Assembly: GCF_008386495.1 (NCBI RefSeq) | Contig: NZ_VTHJ01000020.1 | Location: 71,760 to 135,759, forward strand | Source: Streptomyces tailanensis | GTDB lineage: Bacteria > Actinomycetota > Actinomycetes > Streptomycetales > Streptomycetaceae | Direction: 5' to 3' | Length of the DNA: 64,000 bases | Shown: positions 16,433-25,222 of the stretch, piece after piece | How positions within the stretch are numbered: position 1 is the stretch's first letter | Layout of the letters: the number at the start of each line of letters is the position of its first letter | Notes under the pieces: generated by a model | Databases searched by the model: none | Seen by the model: only the letters and a program-made list of their open reading frames with translations | What the model was told of the DNA's origin: nothing | Translations under genes and position numbers: made by a program

Positions 16433-17437
16433 GTGAAATCCGCAGCCGCGCCGGCACCATTCGCACCCTTCTCGGGCCCTTTCGCCATCGGCACTCTCTC
16501 CGCATCGGGCGGAGCCGCGTTCCCCGGCCTCGTGGCGCCGGACGGCCGGGCGCTCGACCTGCGCGCGGCACTGGGTGAACCCGCGCTGACGACCCTTACG
16601 CTCCTGGAGCGCTGGGACAAGACGTTGCCCCGCCTGCACGCCCTCGCGGCGGATCCGGCCGGCGCATGGCTGTCGCTGGATGACCTGCGGGTGCAGGCGC
16701 CCGTCGAGCCGCGGCAGATCTTCCAGTCCGGCGCCAACTACCGGCAGCACGTGATCGACCTGGCGGTCGCACACCGCGCCCCGGACGACCCACGCACCGT
16801 CGAGGAGGCCCGCGCCGAGGTCGCGGCGGTCATGGACAAGCGGGCCGCCGAGGACCTCCCGTACGTCTTCATCGGCCTGCCGACCACGATCAGCGGTCCC
16901 TACGACGACGTGGTGCTGCCCGCCTGGGCCCAGAAGCCAGACTGGGAACTGGAACTGGCCGCGGTGATCTCCCGCCCCGCCTACCGGGTCACCGTGGAGG
17001 AGGCGCTGGAGTACGTCGCGGGCTACACCATCGCCAACGACCTGACCGACCGCGCGACCGTCTTCCGCCGGGACATGCCCCCGATCGGCACCGACTGGCT
17101 GCGCAGCAAGAACGCCCCCGGCTTCACCCCGCTCGGCCCGTGGATCGTCCCGGCCGGCTCCATCGCCGACCCGTCCGACCTACAGGTCACCCTGAAACTC
17201 AACGGCGAGACCATGCAGGACGAGTCCACCAACGACATGATCTTCGGCGTCGCACGGTTGATCTCATACATCTCCCAGACCGCCCGACTGCTCCCCGGCG
17301 ACCTGGTTCTGACCGGCAGCCCGGCCGGCAACGGCATCCACTGGGGCCGGCTGCTGCGCGACGGCGACGTGATGGACGGCTCGGTCACCGGGCTCGGCGC
17401 CCAGCGCACCCGCTGTGTCGCGGAGGAGGCCCGATGA
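16433..17437 (+). CDS. Fumarylacetoacetate hydrolase (FAH) family protein
   Basis: A 334-residue FAH-fold protein. The GTG start has GGGAGGA upstream. The C-terminal FAH domain contains NYRQHVIDLA, PDWELELAAVISRPAY (acidic metal ligands), TIANDLTDRATVFR, LRSKNAPGFTPLGPWIVP and LLPGDLVLTGSPAGNGIHWGR. Family members cut C-C bonds of diketo acids or decarboxylate oxo acids using a divalent metal. It is the first gene of the operon and overlaps the next as ATGA. The exact substrate is unclear; a ring-fission product is the likely class. Confidence 0.9.
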   Translation: MKSAAAPAPFAPFSGPFAIGTLSASGGAAFPGLVAPDGRALDLRAALGEPALTTLTLLERWDKTLPRLHALAADPAGAWLSLDDLRVQAPVEPRQIFQSGANYRQHVIDLAVAHRAPDDPRTVEEARAEVAAVMDKRAAEDLPYVFIGLPTTISGPYDDVVLPAWAQKPDWELELAAVISRPAYRVTVEEALEYVAGYTIANDLTDRATVFRRDMPPIGTDWLRSKNAPGFTPLGPWIVPAGSIADPSDLQVTLKLNGETMQDESTNDMIFGVARLISYISQTARLLPGDLVLTGSPAGNGIHWGRLLRDGDVMDGSVTGLGAQRTRCVAEEAR

Positions 17438-18405
17438 GCGCCGACCGTATCGACCGTACGGATCCCGAGGCGGCGATCGCCGAGGCCGCGAAGGCGTACT
17501 CGAACTGGGGCCGCTGGGGGGAGGACGACGTGCTCGGCACGCTCAACTTCCTCGACGAGGCCAAGCGCCGCGAGGGCGCAGCCCTGATCCGCGACGGCGT
17601 CAGCTTCTCCTTGTCACAGACCTTCGACATGGACGGCCCGCAGAAAGGCTGGCGGAGGCGTACCAACCCGGTGCACACGATGCTCGCCACCGGCACCGAC
17701 GCCGCTCTGGGCGGCCAGGGCTTTCCGCACGGTTTCGGTGGCGCCGACGACGTGATCGCCATGCCCCTGCAGTGCTCCACCCAATGGGACGGGCTCGGGC
17801 ACATCTTCGATCACGGCAAGGCGTGGAACGGCCGCCCGGCGGAGAAGGTCGTCACCTCCGAAGGCGACCTGGTCACCGGTATCGAGCACATGGCTCCGCA
17901 CGTCGCCGGGCGGGGCGTCCTCCTCGATGTGGGCCTGGTCATCGGCCAGGACGGCGAACTGCCCGACGGCTTCGCCATCACCGAGGAGCACCTGACCGCG
18001 ACCGCCGCCTCGCACGGTGTGACCGTCGGTCGTGGCGACCTGGTCCTCGTGCGCACCGGGCGGCTGGCCCGCGCCCGTCACGAAGGCTGGGGCGACTACG
18101 CGGGCGGGCCGGCGCCGGGGCTGAGTTTCAGTACGGCCGGCTGGCTGCACCGGAGCGAGATCGCCGGGATCGCCACCGACACCTGGGGCTTCGAGGTGCG
18201 GCCCAACGAGTTCGACCACGCCTTCCAGCCGCTGCACCAGGTCGCCATCCCCCACATCGGTCTGCTCATCGGTGAGATGTGGGACCTCGATGCCCTCGCC
18301 GCACATTGCGCCGCCGACGGCCGGTCCGAGTTCTGGCTCACCGCCGCGCCACTGCCCATCACCGGTTCCGTCGGCTCACCGGTGAATCCCATCGCCGTCA
18401 AGTAA
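17434..18405 (+). CDS. Cyclase family hydrolase (kynurenine formamidase-like fold)
   Basis: A 323-residue protein of the PF04199 cyclase superfamily. The usual metal motif HxGTHxDxxxH appears here as the variant STQWDGLGHIFDHG, and later parts include GRGVLLDVG, GDLVLVRTG and NEFDHAFQPLHQVAIPHIGLLIGE. Members hydrolyse amides or lactones. The start overlaps the FAH stop codon as ATGA with GGAGGAGG upstream, so it is translationally coupled. In this cluster it could open a lactone or amide intermediate. Function beyond the family is not known. Confidence 0.85.
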   Translation: MSADRIDRTDPEAAIAEAAKAYSNWGRWGEDDVLGTLNFLDEAKRREGAALIRDGVSFSLSQTFDMDGPQKGWRRRTNPVHTMLATGTDAALGGQGFPHGFGGADDVIAMPLQCSTQWDGLGHIFDHGKAWNGRPAEKVVTSEGDLVTGIEHMAPHVAGRGVLLDVGLVIGQDGELPDGFAITEEHLTATAASHGVTVGRGDLVLVRTGRLARARHEGWGDYAGGPAPGLSFSTAGWLHRSEIAGIATDTWGFEVRPNEFDHAFQPLHQVAIPHIGLLIGEMWDLDALAAHCAADGRSEFWLTAAPLPITGSVGSPVNPIAVK

Positions 18406-18519
18406 CGCCCTGGACGGCCGGGCGAGCCGCGCCCGGACGGCTACGCCACCCTCGACCGCCCGACCCGCAACACCCCCCTTGCCGCTCGAAGTCGCGCGGC
18501 ACCATCTCAGGGAGACCCC

Positions 18520-19659
18520 ATGAACGACACCCGTCCCCGCACCGTCCTCGTCATAGGCGGCGGCGCGTCCGGCAACGCCGTGACCGTGCTGCTGCGGCGG
18601 GCGGGCATCGCCGTGGAACTCATCGAGGCCAAACCCGACTGGAACGTGCTCGGCTCCGGCATCACCCTCCAGGGCAACGCGCTGCGCGTGCTGCGCGAAG
18701 TGGGCGTATGGGACAAGGTCCGGGAGAGCGGCTACGCCGTCGACGCCGTCGGCCTGGCCGCGCCCGACGGGACCGTGTTCCATGTCCAGCAGGACATCCG
18801 CACCGGTGGGGACGACCTGCCCCCGATCTTCGGCATGCAGCGGCCCCGGCTGCAGGAGATTCTGTGTGAGGCCGTTCTCGAGAGCGGCGCGACGATACGC
18901 CTTGGCACCACCGCCGAGGAACTGGTCCAGGACGCGTCGGGCGTCACCGCCCGGTTCAGCGACGGCACCGAGGGCCGCTACGACCTTGTCATCGCCGCCG
19001 ACGGCGTCAGTTCGCACACGCGCGCGATGATCGGCATCAGCGACAAACCCGAACCGACCGGCATGGCCATCTGGCGCGTCCCCGCGCCCCGCCCCGAGGG
19101 CGTGGAGCGCATGGACCTGTCCTACGGCGGACCGTGCTACATCGCCGGCTACTGCCCCACCAGCAAGAACACCATCTACGCCTACCTCGTCGAGGCCAAC
19201 CGCGACCGCGCCTCCATCGACCCGGCCTCGTACGCGGACGAGATGCGGCGGCTGGCCGCGCCCTACGGGGGTGCGTGGCCGGAGATCGCCGCGAGCATCA
19301 CCGACCCCGCCAAGGTCAACTACACCTGGTTCGACCGGCTGCTCGTCGAGGGCTCCTGGCACCGCGGCCGGGTCGTCCTGATCGGTGACGCGGCCCACGT
19401 CTGCCCTCCCACGCTCGCCCAGGGCGCGGCCATGTCGCTGGAGGACGCCTCCGTACTGGCCGAGATGCTGAGCAACCAGCAGGACTGGAGCTCCCTCGAC
19501 GCCCTGCTGACCGGCTTCTACGAACGCCGGATCGACCGTGTCCGCATGGTGGTCGAAGCATCCGTGCAACTCGGTCAGTGGCAGCTGGACGGCGTCCGTG
19601 ACGCCGACGCACCCGGTCTGATGGGCCGCACGATGTCCGTCCTGAAGGAGACCCCGTGA
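18520..19659 (+). CDS. FAD-dependent aromatic monooxygenase
   Basis: A 379-residue class A flavoprotein monooxygenase. The FAD/ADP motif is VLVIGGGASGNAVTVLL at the N-terminus, DLVIAADGVSS is the DG motif, and VVLIGDAAHVCPPTLAQGAAMSLEDA is the GD motif that contacts the FAD ribityl chain. Such enzymes hydroxylate phenolic acids using NAD(P)H and O2. CAGGGAGA precedes the ATG. Its stop overlaps the start of the amidohydrolase as GTGA. It is the probable ring-hydroxylating first step of the pathway; the substrate cannot be read from sequence. Confidence 0.9.
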   Translation: MNDTRPRTVLVIGGGASGNAVTVLLRRAGIAVELIEAKPDWNVLGSGITLQGNALRVLREVGVWDKVRESGYAVDAVGLAAPDGTVFHVQQDIRTGGDDLPPIFGMQRPRLQEILCEAVLESGATIRLGTTAEELVQDASGVTARFSDGTEGRYDLVIAADGVSSHTRAMIGISDKPEPTGMAIWRVPAPRPEGVERMDLSYGGPCYIAGYCPTSKNTIYAYLVEANRDRASIDPASYADEMRRLAAPYGGAWPEIAASITDPAKVNYTWFDRLLVEGSWHRGRVVLIGDAAHVCPPTLAQGAAMSLEDASVLAEMLSNQQDWSSLDALLTGFYERRIDRVRMVVEASVQLGQWQLDGVRDADAPGLMGRTMSVLKETP

Positions 19660-20684
19660 ACTCCGTGAACCCCGTGAGTCCCCAGAACAGCGCACCCACG
19701 ATCGACGTCCACGCGCACGTCCTGCTCCCGCAGGTCGAGGACGCCGTCGCCGGACACCCCGGGCTGGCCGCGGCCCGCGATCTCGACGCCCGCCGCAACG
19801 GCCCCGAGGCCATCGCCGTCAGCGGCCCGATGTTCCGCGACCGCTTCCCGAAACTGACTGACGTCAAGGCCCGGCTCGCCGCGATGGACGCCTCCGGGAT
19901 CGACGTCCAGCTGGTCTCGCCCTCTCCCTCGCACTACCACTACTGGGCCGACGAGGACCTGGCCCGTACGGTGTGGGAGCTGGCCAACGAGGGCACCGCC
20001 GCGCACGTCGCCCAGGCCCCGCAGCGGCTGCACGGCCTCGGCCTCGTCCCGCTCCAGCACCCGGGCCTCGCCGTCGAAGCCCTCGAACATGCCCTCGGCC
20101 TGGGCCTGCGCGGTGTCGAGATCTCAAGCCACGCGCCGGGACGCGAACTGTCGGACCCCGCGTACGAACCGTTCTGGACACGGGCCGAGGAAACCAGCGC
20201 GATCCTCTTCCTGCACCCCTTCGGCTGCACGCTCGACGAGCGCCTCAACCGGTGGTACCTGTCCAACACCGTCGGCCAACCGACCGAGAACGCCGTCGCG
20301 CTGTCCCATCTGATCTTCTCCGGAGTCCTGGACCGGCACCCGGGGTTGCGCATCGTCGCCGCCCACGGCGGCGGCTATCTGCCCACCCACATCGGCCGCT
20401 CCGACCACGCCTGGCTCGCCCGCACCGACACCCGCGGCTGCGCGCACCCGCCCAGCAGCTATCTCAAGCAGCTGTACTTCGACTCCCTCGTCCATAACCC
20501 GTACGTCCTGCGCGAACTGATCCGGGTGGCCGGCCCCGACCGGGTGCTGCTCGGCTCCGACTTCCCCTTCGACATGGGCACCGACGACCCGCTCGGCGCT
20601 CTGCGCGACGTCACGGACCTGCCCGCCCCCCACTTCCACGCCGTACGCGGCGGCAACGCGGCAGCGCTGCTGCGTCTCACCTGA
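19656..20684 (+). CDS. Amidohydrolase (ACMSD-like decarboxylase family)
   Basis: A 342-residue TIM-barrel amidohydrolase of the amidohydrolase 2/ACMSD group. Metal ligands are visible in IDVHAHV, FLHPFG, IVAAHGGGYLP and LLGSDFPFDMG. Many members are non-oxidative decarboxylases of hydroxybenzoates or of aminocarboxymuconate semialdehyde; some are hydratases. The GTG start overlaps the monooxygenase stop. In this operon it would fit decarboxylation of a hydroxylated aromatic acid or of the ring-cleavage product. Confidence 0.88.
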   Translation: MNSVNPVSPQNSAPTIDVHAHVLLPQVEDAVAGHPGLAAARDLDARRNGPEAIAVSGPMFRDRFPKLTDVKARLAAMDASGIDVQLVSPSPSHYHYWADEDLARTVWELANEGTAAHVAQAPQRLHGLGLVPLQHPGLAVEALEHALGLGLRGVEISSHAPGRELSDPAYEPFWTRAEETSAILFLHPFGCTLDERLNRWYLSNTVGQPTENAVALSHLIFSGVLDRHPGLRIVAAHGGGYLPTHIGRSDHAWLARTDTRGCAHPPSSYLKQLYFDSLVHNPYVLRELIRVAGPDRVLLGSDFPFDMGTDDPLGALRDVTDLPAPHFHAVRGGNAAALLRLT

Positions 20685-20694
20685 GGAGCCCGAC

Positions 20695-21633
20695 ATGACC
20701 AACCGTCTGCTCACCCACCTGCGGCACGTCGACCTCGCCGTGCCGGACTATGACAAGCAGCTCGACTTCTACGCCGGCGTCTGGGGCCTGACCAAGGTCG
20801 CCGAGGACTCCGGCATCTCCTTCCTGGCCGCCGAGGGCTCCCCCGAGCAGTACATCGTCCGGCTCCGCAAGGCCGAGGAGAAGCGCCTCGACCTCATCTC
20901 CTACGGCGCGGCGAACCCCGCCGACGTGGACACACTCGCCGAGCAACTCCTCGCGGGTGGAGTGCGGTTGATCTCCCAGCCGGGCAAGGTCGACACCCCC
21001 GGCGGCGGCTACGGCTTCCGCTTCTTCGACATCGACGGCCGCACCATCGAGGTCTCGGCCGACGTCGAGGCGCGCCGGCACCGTCGTGTCGAGGAGAAGG
21101 AGTCCATTCCCGTCCGTCTCTCGCACGTCGTCCTGAACTCCCCCGACATCAACGCCACCCGCGCCTGGTATGAGCAGCACCTCGACTTCCGGCTGTCCGA
21201 CACGATGAGCATTCCGCACATGGGCGAGGTCATGCACTTCATGCGGATCAGCAACCAGCATCACTCCATGGCCATTGCCAGCGGTCCGCACACCTCCCTG
21301 CAGCACCTCTCCTTCGAGCTGCGCGGCATCGACGAGTACATGCGCGGCTCCGGCCGCGTGATGCGCTCCGGCGCCCGCAAGATCTGGGGCCCCGGGCGGC
21401 ACATGGCGGGCGACAACACCTTCACGTACTTCCTCGACCCGCACGGCAACACCGTGGAGTACACCACCGAGCTCGAAAAGCTGGACGAGGACACCTGGCA
21501 CCCGCACATCTACGACCTGACGAAGCCCGAGAACGCCGACCAGTGGGGCACGTCCAACCCGATGAACGAGATGATCGCCAAGGAGATGCACAACGACGTC
21601 GACCGCGGCGTCTTCGTCGCTCCGCCGGTCTGA
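20695..21633 (+). CDS. Type I extradiol (VOC) ring-cleavage dioxygenase
   Basis: A 312-residue two-module vicinal-oxygen-chelate protein, the length of 2,3-dihydroxybiphenyl/catechol 2,3-dioxygenase relatives. The second module carries a full 2-His-1-carboxylate set: H144 in RLSHVVLNSPD, H204 in LQHLSFEL and E255 in GNTVEYTTELE. It would cleave a catecholic ring meta to a hydroxyl group with Fe(II). It lies ten bases after the amidohydrolase in the same operon, with GAGGAG before the ATG. It is the central enzyme of the cluster. Confidence 0.9.
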   Translation: MTNRLLTHLRHVDLAVPDYDKQLDFYAGVWGLTKVAEDSGISFLAAEGSPEQYIVRLRKAEEKRLDLISYGAANPADVDTLAEQLLAGGVRLISQPGKVDTPGGGYGFRFFDIDGRTIEVSADVEARRHRRVEEKESIPVRLSHVVLNSPDINATRAWYEQHLDFRLSDTMSIPHMGEVMHFMRISNQHHSMAIASGPHTSLQHLSFELRGIDEYMRGSGRVMRSGARKIWGPGRHMAGDNTFTYFLDPHGNTVEYTTELEKLDEDTWHPHIYDLTKPENADQWGTSNPMNEMIAKEMHNDVDRGVFVAPPV

Positions 21634-21726
21634 CCCTTTAGCCCCGGGGGCTCGGCGCACTCCCCCGCCCTGCCAGGCCGCCGGGCCCCCGGCCTGTGTC
21701 AACCCACCCAGCTCCCTAGGAATGCC

Positions 21727-22692
21727 ATGCGTTTCGCCACGTACGAACAGCACGGCCGCAGCCGTCTCGCCACCGCCGAGGACGACGGCACCCTCTACCC
21801 CTGCCCCGACACGGGGACGCTTCTCGACCTGATCCAGGCCGGTCCCGAGGCACTGCGCGAGGCGGGCAACGCAAGCCTGGACGTGCCGCGCGGCCCGCAC
21901 GTCTCCCAGGTGCGATTGCTGCCGCCGCTCCAACCGCCGTCCGTACGCGACTTCGTCACGTTCGAGGAGCACGTCGAGGGTGTACGGCGAAGCATCGACG
22001 CAGTCTCGGGCGCCCCGGACGCCTGGTACGACGCGCCCACCTTCTACTTCACCAACCCCTACGCGGTCATCGGCGCTCACGACGACGTCCCCGTGCCGCC
22101 CGGCTGTCAGGCAATGGACTTCGAACTCGAAGTCGCCGCGGTCATCGGCCGCGAGGGCCGCGACCTCACCCCCGAGCAGGCCCGCGACCACATCATCGGC
22201 TACACCATCTACAACGACTGGTCCGCACGCGACCTCCAGTCCCGCGAGATGCAGGTCAGCCTCGGCCCCTGCAAGGGCAAGGACACCGCCACCACCCTCG
22301 GCCCCTACCTCGTCACCGCGGACGAGCTGGAGCCCTACCGCGACAGCGAGGGATTCCTGCGCCTGGCGCTGACCGCCGAGATCAACGGCGAGGTCGTCGG
22401 CAAGGACCTGCTGTCCAACATGAGCTGGACCTTCGAGGAGATGACCGCCTACGCCTCCCGCGGCACCTGGGTACGCCCCGGCGACGTACTCGGCTCGGGC
22501 ACCTGCGGCAACGGCGGCTGCCTCGCCGAACTCTGGGGCGTGCGCGGCCGCCAGGACCCGCCGCCGCTCAAGCCCGGCGACACCGTCACCCTCACCGTCG
22601 AGGGCATCGGCACCGTCTCCAACACCGTGGTACCCGGTGCCGAACCGGTGGCCGTCCCTCGCGCCCGTACGCGCCCGCGAACGCGCCCGTGA
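21727..22692 (+). CDS. FAH family hydrolase, second copy
   Basis: A 321-residue FAH-family protein, distinct from the one at 16433. Motifs include SVRDFVTFEEHVEGVRR, APTFYFTNPYAVIGAHDDVPVPPG, DFELEVAAVIGREGRDL, YTIYNDWSARDLQSREM, GPCKGKDTATTLGPYLVT and GTCGNGGCLAELWG. The acidic metal ligands are conserved. It likely processes the meta-cleavage product or a later diketo acid. The stop overlaps the start of the decayed SDR as GTGA, showing that an intact SDR gene was once coupled to it. Confidence 0.9.
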   Translation: MRFATYEQHGRSRLATAEDDGTLYPCPDTGTLLDLIQAGPEALREAGNASLDVPRGPHVSQVRLLPPLQPPSVRDFVTFEEHVEGVRRSIDAVSGAPDAWYDAPTFYFTNPYAVIGAHDDVPVPPGCQAMDFELEVAAVIGREGRDLTPEQARDHIIGYTIYNDWSARDLQSREMQVSLGPCKGKDTATTLGPYLVTADELEPYRDSEGFLRLALTAEINGEVVGKDLLSNMSWTFEEMTAYASRGTWVRPGDVLGSGTCGNGGCLAELWGVRGRQDPPPLKPGDTVTLTVEGIGTVSNTVVPGAEPVAVPRARTRPRTRP

Positions 22693-23060
22693 ACCGCGCG
22701 GCGGAGAGCAGGCCGGCCGACAAGGTCGTCGTCACCGGGGCCGCGCGCAGGCAGGGCACGGTGGAGGCTCCGGCCCGGGCGGGAGCGACCGTGACAGCCA
22801 CCGATGTGACACAGGCACCCGGCCAACTCGGTCATCCCCTAAATGATCGGCGCCGAGGGCCACGCGCGGCGACCTGCTCGCCGACGACCACCCCGATGCG
22901 CGCCATCGGCCGCCACTCCCACTCCGCCGGGCCGGCCTCCCTGACGAGGTGCTCAACGCCGTCGTCCTCCTCGCCTCAGGCGAGGCCTCGTACACACCGG
23001 CGCCGGTCGCGTCGCCGTCGGCGACTGGTCGACGGTGCTGCCCGGCTCCCCCGTTTGCCC
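22689..23060 (+). pseudogene. Short-chain dehydrogenase relic
   Basis: Remains of an SDR gene. The N-terminal nucleotide-binding part is readable as DKVVVTGAARRQGTVEAPARAGATVTATDVT. The C-terminal part appears about 100 bp later in another frame as LPDEVLNAVVLLASGEASYT, and after a further shift as GRVAVGDWSTVLPG, which corresponds to the usual GAVLPVDGGWS end. The catalytic middle, about 150 residues, is missing. The GTG start overlaps the preceding FAH gene, so it was once part of the operon. Confidence 0.75.
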
Positions 23061-23092
23061 CCTGGCCGAACTCCGGCTGAAAGGACCCGCAC

Positions 23093-23374
23093 GTGAACAA
23101 GGTCAGCGCGAGCGCCGCCGAGGCGGTCGCCGACATCTCCGACGGGGCCTCGCTCGCCGTTGGTGGCTTCGGCCTGTCCGGCATACCGGCCGTCCTCATC
23201 GACGCCCTGCACGCCCAGGGCGCCACCGGCCTGAAGGTCGTCTCCAACAACTGCACCGACCTCGGCGTACTCGACGTCACCGACAACGGCCTGGTTCTTG
23301 TCGAAACCGCCCCCGGCGTCACCCCCCACGACATCACCGCCGCCACCGCCGCGAAACTGCACACCGCCGCTTGA
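23093..23374 (+). pseudogene. CoA-transferase subunit A/B fusion relic
   Basis: A 93-residue open frame whose first part (about residues 1-59) is the N-terminus of a 3-oxoacid CoA-transferase subunit A: VADISDGASLAVGGFGLSGI, PAVLIDALHAQGATGLKVV, SNNC. The rest, TDLGVLDVTDNGLVLVETAP then GVTPHDITAATA, is the C-terminus of subunit B. The join is in frame, which implies one deletion removed most of both adjacent subunit genes. The active-site Glu region of subunit B is lost, so it cannot be an active enzyme. It suggests the cluster once ended in a CoA-activated product such as acetoacetate or oxoadipate. Confidence 0.75.
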
Positions 23375-23817
23375 GGCACGACGACCGCCACCTCGTCCGC
23401 ATACGCCCAGGACGAGGTCCGGCACATCCATCCTCCAGACCCCGGCACGCCCGGAACTGCACCAACCAGGGCAGTTCGCCGACTTCACCGATGCCATGGG
23501 CATCGACCGTAATCGGCCGGCGCGTCGACCGTGGATGCACCTCGGTTTCCGCCGCGACCGTCCCTGTCCACAGAGGTACACATGCTCATAGTGACCGGCA
23601 GTGCGCGGCCCGCCGCCCCAGCGGCCGGAACGAACTGATCAGAGCGACCCGCAAGTTACCGAAGTCGCAAACCGAGGCTGGGAAAGCCAGGACCCGCTCG
23701 ACGAGCACGGGCCACGCGCACACCCCGGGCTTCATGGCCGGGCACCGAGCCCTGTACGGGAGAAGCCCGCCCTCACCCTCTACCAGGTCAACGACGACCA
23801 AGACCGAGGAGCCCACC
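23375..23817 (+). pseudogene. Possible antibiotic-monooxygenase-domain relic
   Basis: A 443-bp stretch with no intact gene. At 23582 a short frame opens MLIVTGSARP, like the start of small ABM-domain monooxygenases, and at about 23763-23802 another frame reads EKPALTLYQVNDD, like their usual end. The intervening part is not recognisable. This is a weak inference; the rest of the stretch holds nothing clear apart from the leader of the monooxygenase at 23818. Confidence 0.3.
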
Positions 23818-25035
23818 ATGAAGAAGCTTCCCGCCAAGCGCGGCCGCGTCGCCGTCATCGGCGCAGGGCCCGGTGGCATGGCCGCCGCACTCTCCGTCCA
23901 TCAGGCCGGCCACGAGGTCGTGCTGTTCGAGCGCTACCCGCACGCCAGACCCGCCGGCAACATCCTCAACCTGTGGCCGCCACCCATCAAGGCACTCGGG
24001 CTGCTCGGCGTGAACACCGAGGACCTGGGTGCGCCCTGTACGGCCGAGTTCCGCAACGCCCGCGGCCGCCGCCGGGTCCGCGCGGCCCTTCCAGAGCAGG
24101 TTGTCCGCGACTACGGCGGCGGCTTCATCGGCCTGCTGCGCCCCGAGCTGTACGAGCGGCTGCTCGACGCGCTGCCCAAGGGTGTCCTGCAGGTCAACCA
24201 CACGGTGGAGCGCGTCGAGCAGGACGAGAGCGGTGTTCGACTGCACCTCGCGGACGGACGAGTCCACGAGGCGGACCTCGTGATCGGCGCGGACGGCATC
24301 GATTCCCTGGTCCGCCGCACTCTGTGGGGCGACAGCCCCAAGCGCGAGCACAACCTGCACATCTTCGGCGGCTACACCTTCGACGAGAGCGTCGAGACCG
24401 AGCCCGGGATGTGCGTCCTCTCCCACACCCGCACGGTGCAGGGCAGCTGGACCGCCATCCGCGACAAGGGACGTGACGGCCACCAGTGGTGGATGCTCGA
24501 AGCGTTCGACGCAAGCCGGGAATTCACCGGGGACCTGCACTCGACCGCGACCAGCCTCGGCCAGGCCTTCGCCCGTCCGCTCCCCCAGCTGATCGCCGCG
24601 ACCGACTCCGCGCACGTTCAGCACTGGGTGATCCGCGACCGCAAGCCGCTGAAGCAGTGGTCCAAGGGCCGTGCCACTCTCGTCGGCGACGCCGCTCATC
24701 CCACGTCCCCGTACGCGGGGTACGGCGCCGGTATGGCCACCGAGGACGGCTACTTCATCGGCCGCCACCTGGCCGGGGTGGACCTGAGTGACTACGCCGC
24801 TGTCCGCCAGGCACTCGACGCCTTCGAAGCCCCCCGCAAGCCGCACACCGCCCGGCAGTCCCAGCAGGCCTATGTCCTCGGGCAGGTCTTCCATCACGCG
24901 CCGCGCGCTCTGCAACCGATCCGGGACGCGATCCTGGACCGCAGACTCGGCCGGCAAGGGAGGTCACTCTCTTGCCTGCCGGTCGGAAATCCGACGGCCG
25001 CGGCGGAGCCGGGGCACAGGCGCCGCACACCCTGA
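23818..25035 (+). CDS. FAD-dependent monooxygenase, second copy
   Basis: A 405-residue class A flavin monooxygenase. VAVIGAGPGGMAAALSVHQAGHEVVLFER is the FAD-binding beta-alpha-beta unit, DLVIGADGIDSLVRRTL the DG motif and ATLVGDAAHPTSPYAGYGAGMATEDG the GD motif. It differs clearly from the monooxygenase at 18520. ATG 23818 is used, although GAGGAG is only six to seven bases away. The last 30 residues or so (from about DRRLGRQGRSLSC) look unlike the family and may result from a frameshift or rearrangement, so the C-terminus may be damaged. Confidence 0.82.
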   Translation: MKKLPAKRGRVAVIGAGPGGMAAALSVHQAGHEVVLFERYPHARPAGNILNLWPPPIKALGLLGVNTEDLGAPCTAEFRNARGRRRVRAALPEQVVRDYGGGFIGLLRPELYERLLDALPKGVLQVNHTVERVEQDESGVRLHLADGRVHEADLVIGADGIDSLVRRTLWGDSPKREHNLHIFGGYTFDESVETEPGMCVLSHTRTVQGSWTAIRDKGRDGHQWWMLEAFDASREFTGDLHSTATSLGQAFARPLPQLIAATDSAHVQHWVIRDRKPLKQWSKGRATLVGDAAHPTSPYAGYGAGMATEDGYFIGRHLAGVDLSDYAAVRQALDAFEAPRKPHTARQSQQAYVLGQVFHHAPRALQPIRDAILDRRLGRQGRSLSCLPVGNPTAAAEPGHRRRTP

Positions 25036-25222
25036 AGAGCGCGTACGATCCGGTGCCCCTCCCTTCCCCATGGCGTGAAGACCGGGGCTGCGGCCAAGTC
25101 GGGGCAGCCGCGGCCAGGTTGGGAGTCGGCCACCCGCAGATTTCGACACTTCCAGGAACTGGCAGTGGCCCGCTGCCACCTCTGTGGAGCGGCCGGTTGC
25201 GGCGTCGGTGGTCCTGATGCGC

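Noticed and set aside
20677..22191. Long minus-strand frame opposite the dioxygenase and FAH genes
   Set aside because: Shadow of genes with identifiable metal ligands on the plus strand.
23035..23817. Upstream extension of the second monooxygenase by about 260 codons
   Set aside because: The extension has no family similarity and overlaps the CoA-transferase relic; the FAD-binding motif starts right after ATG 23818.
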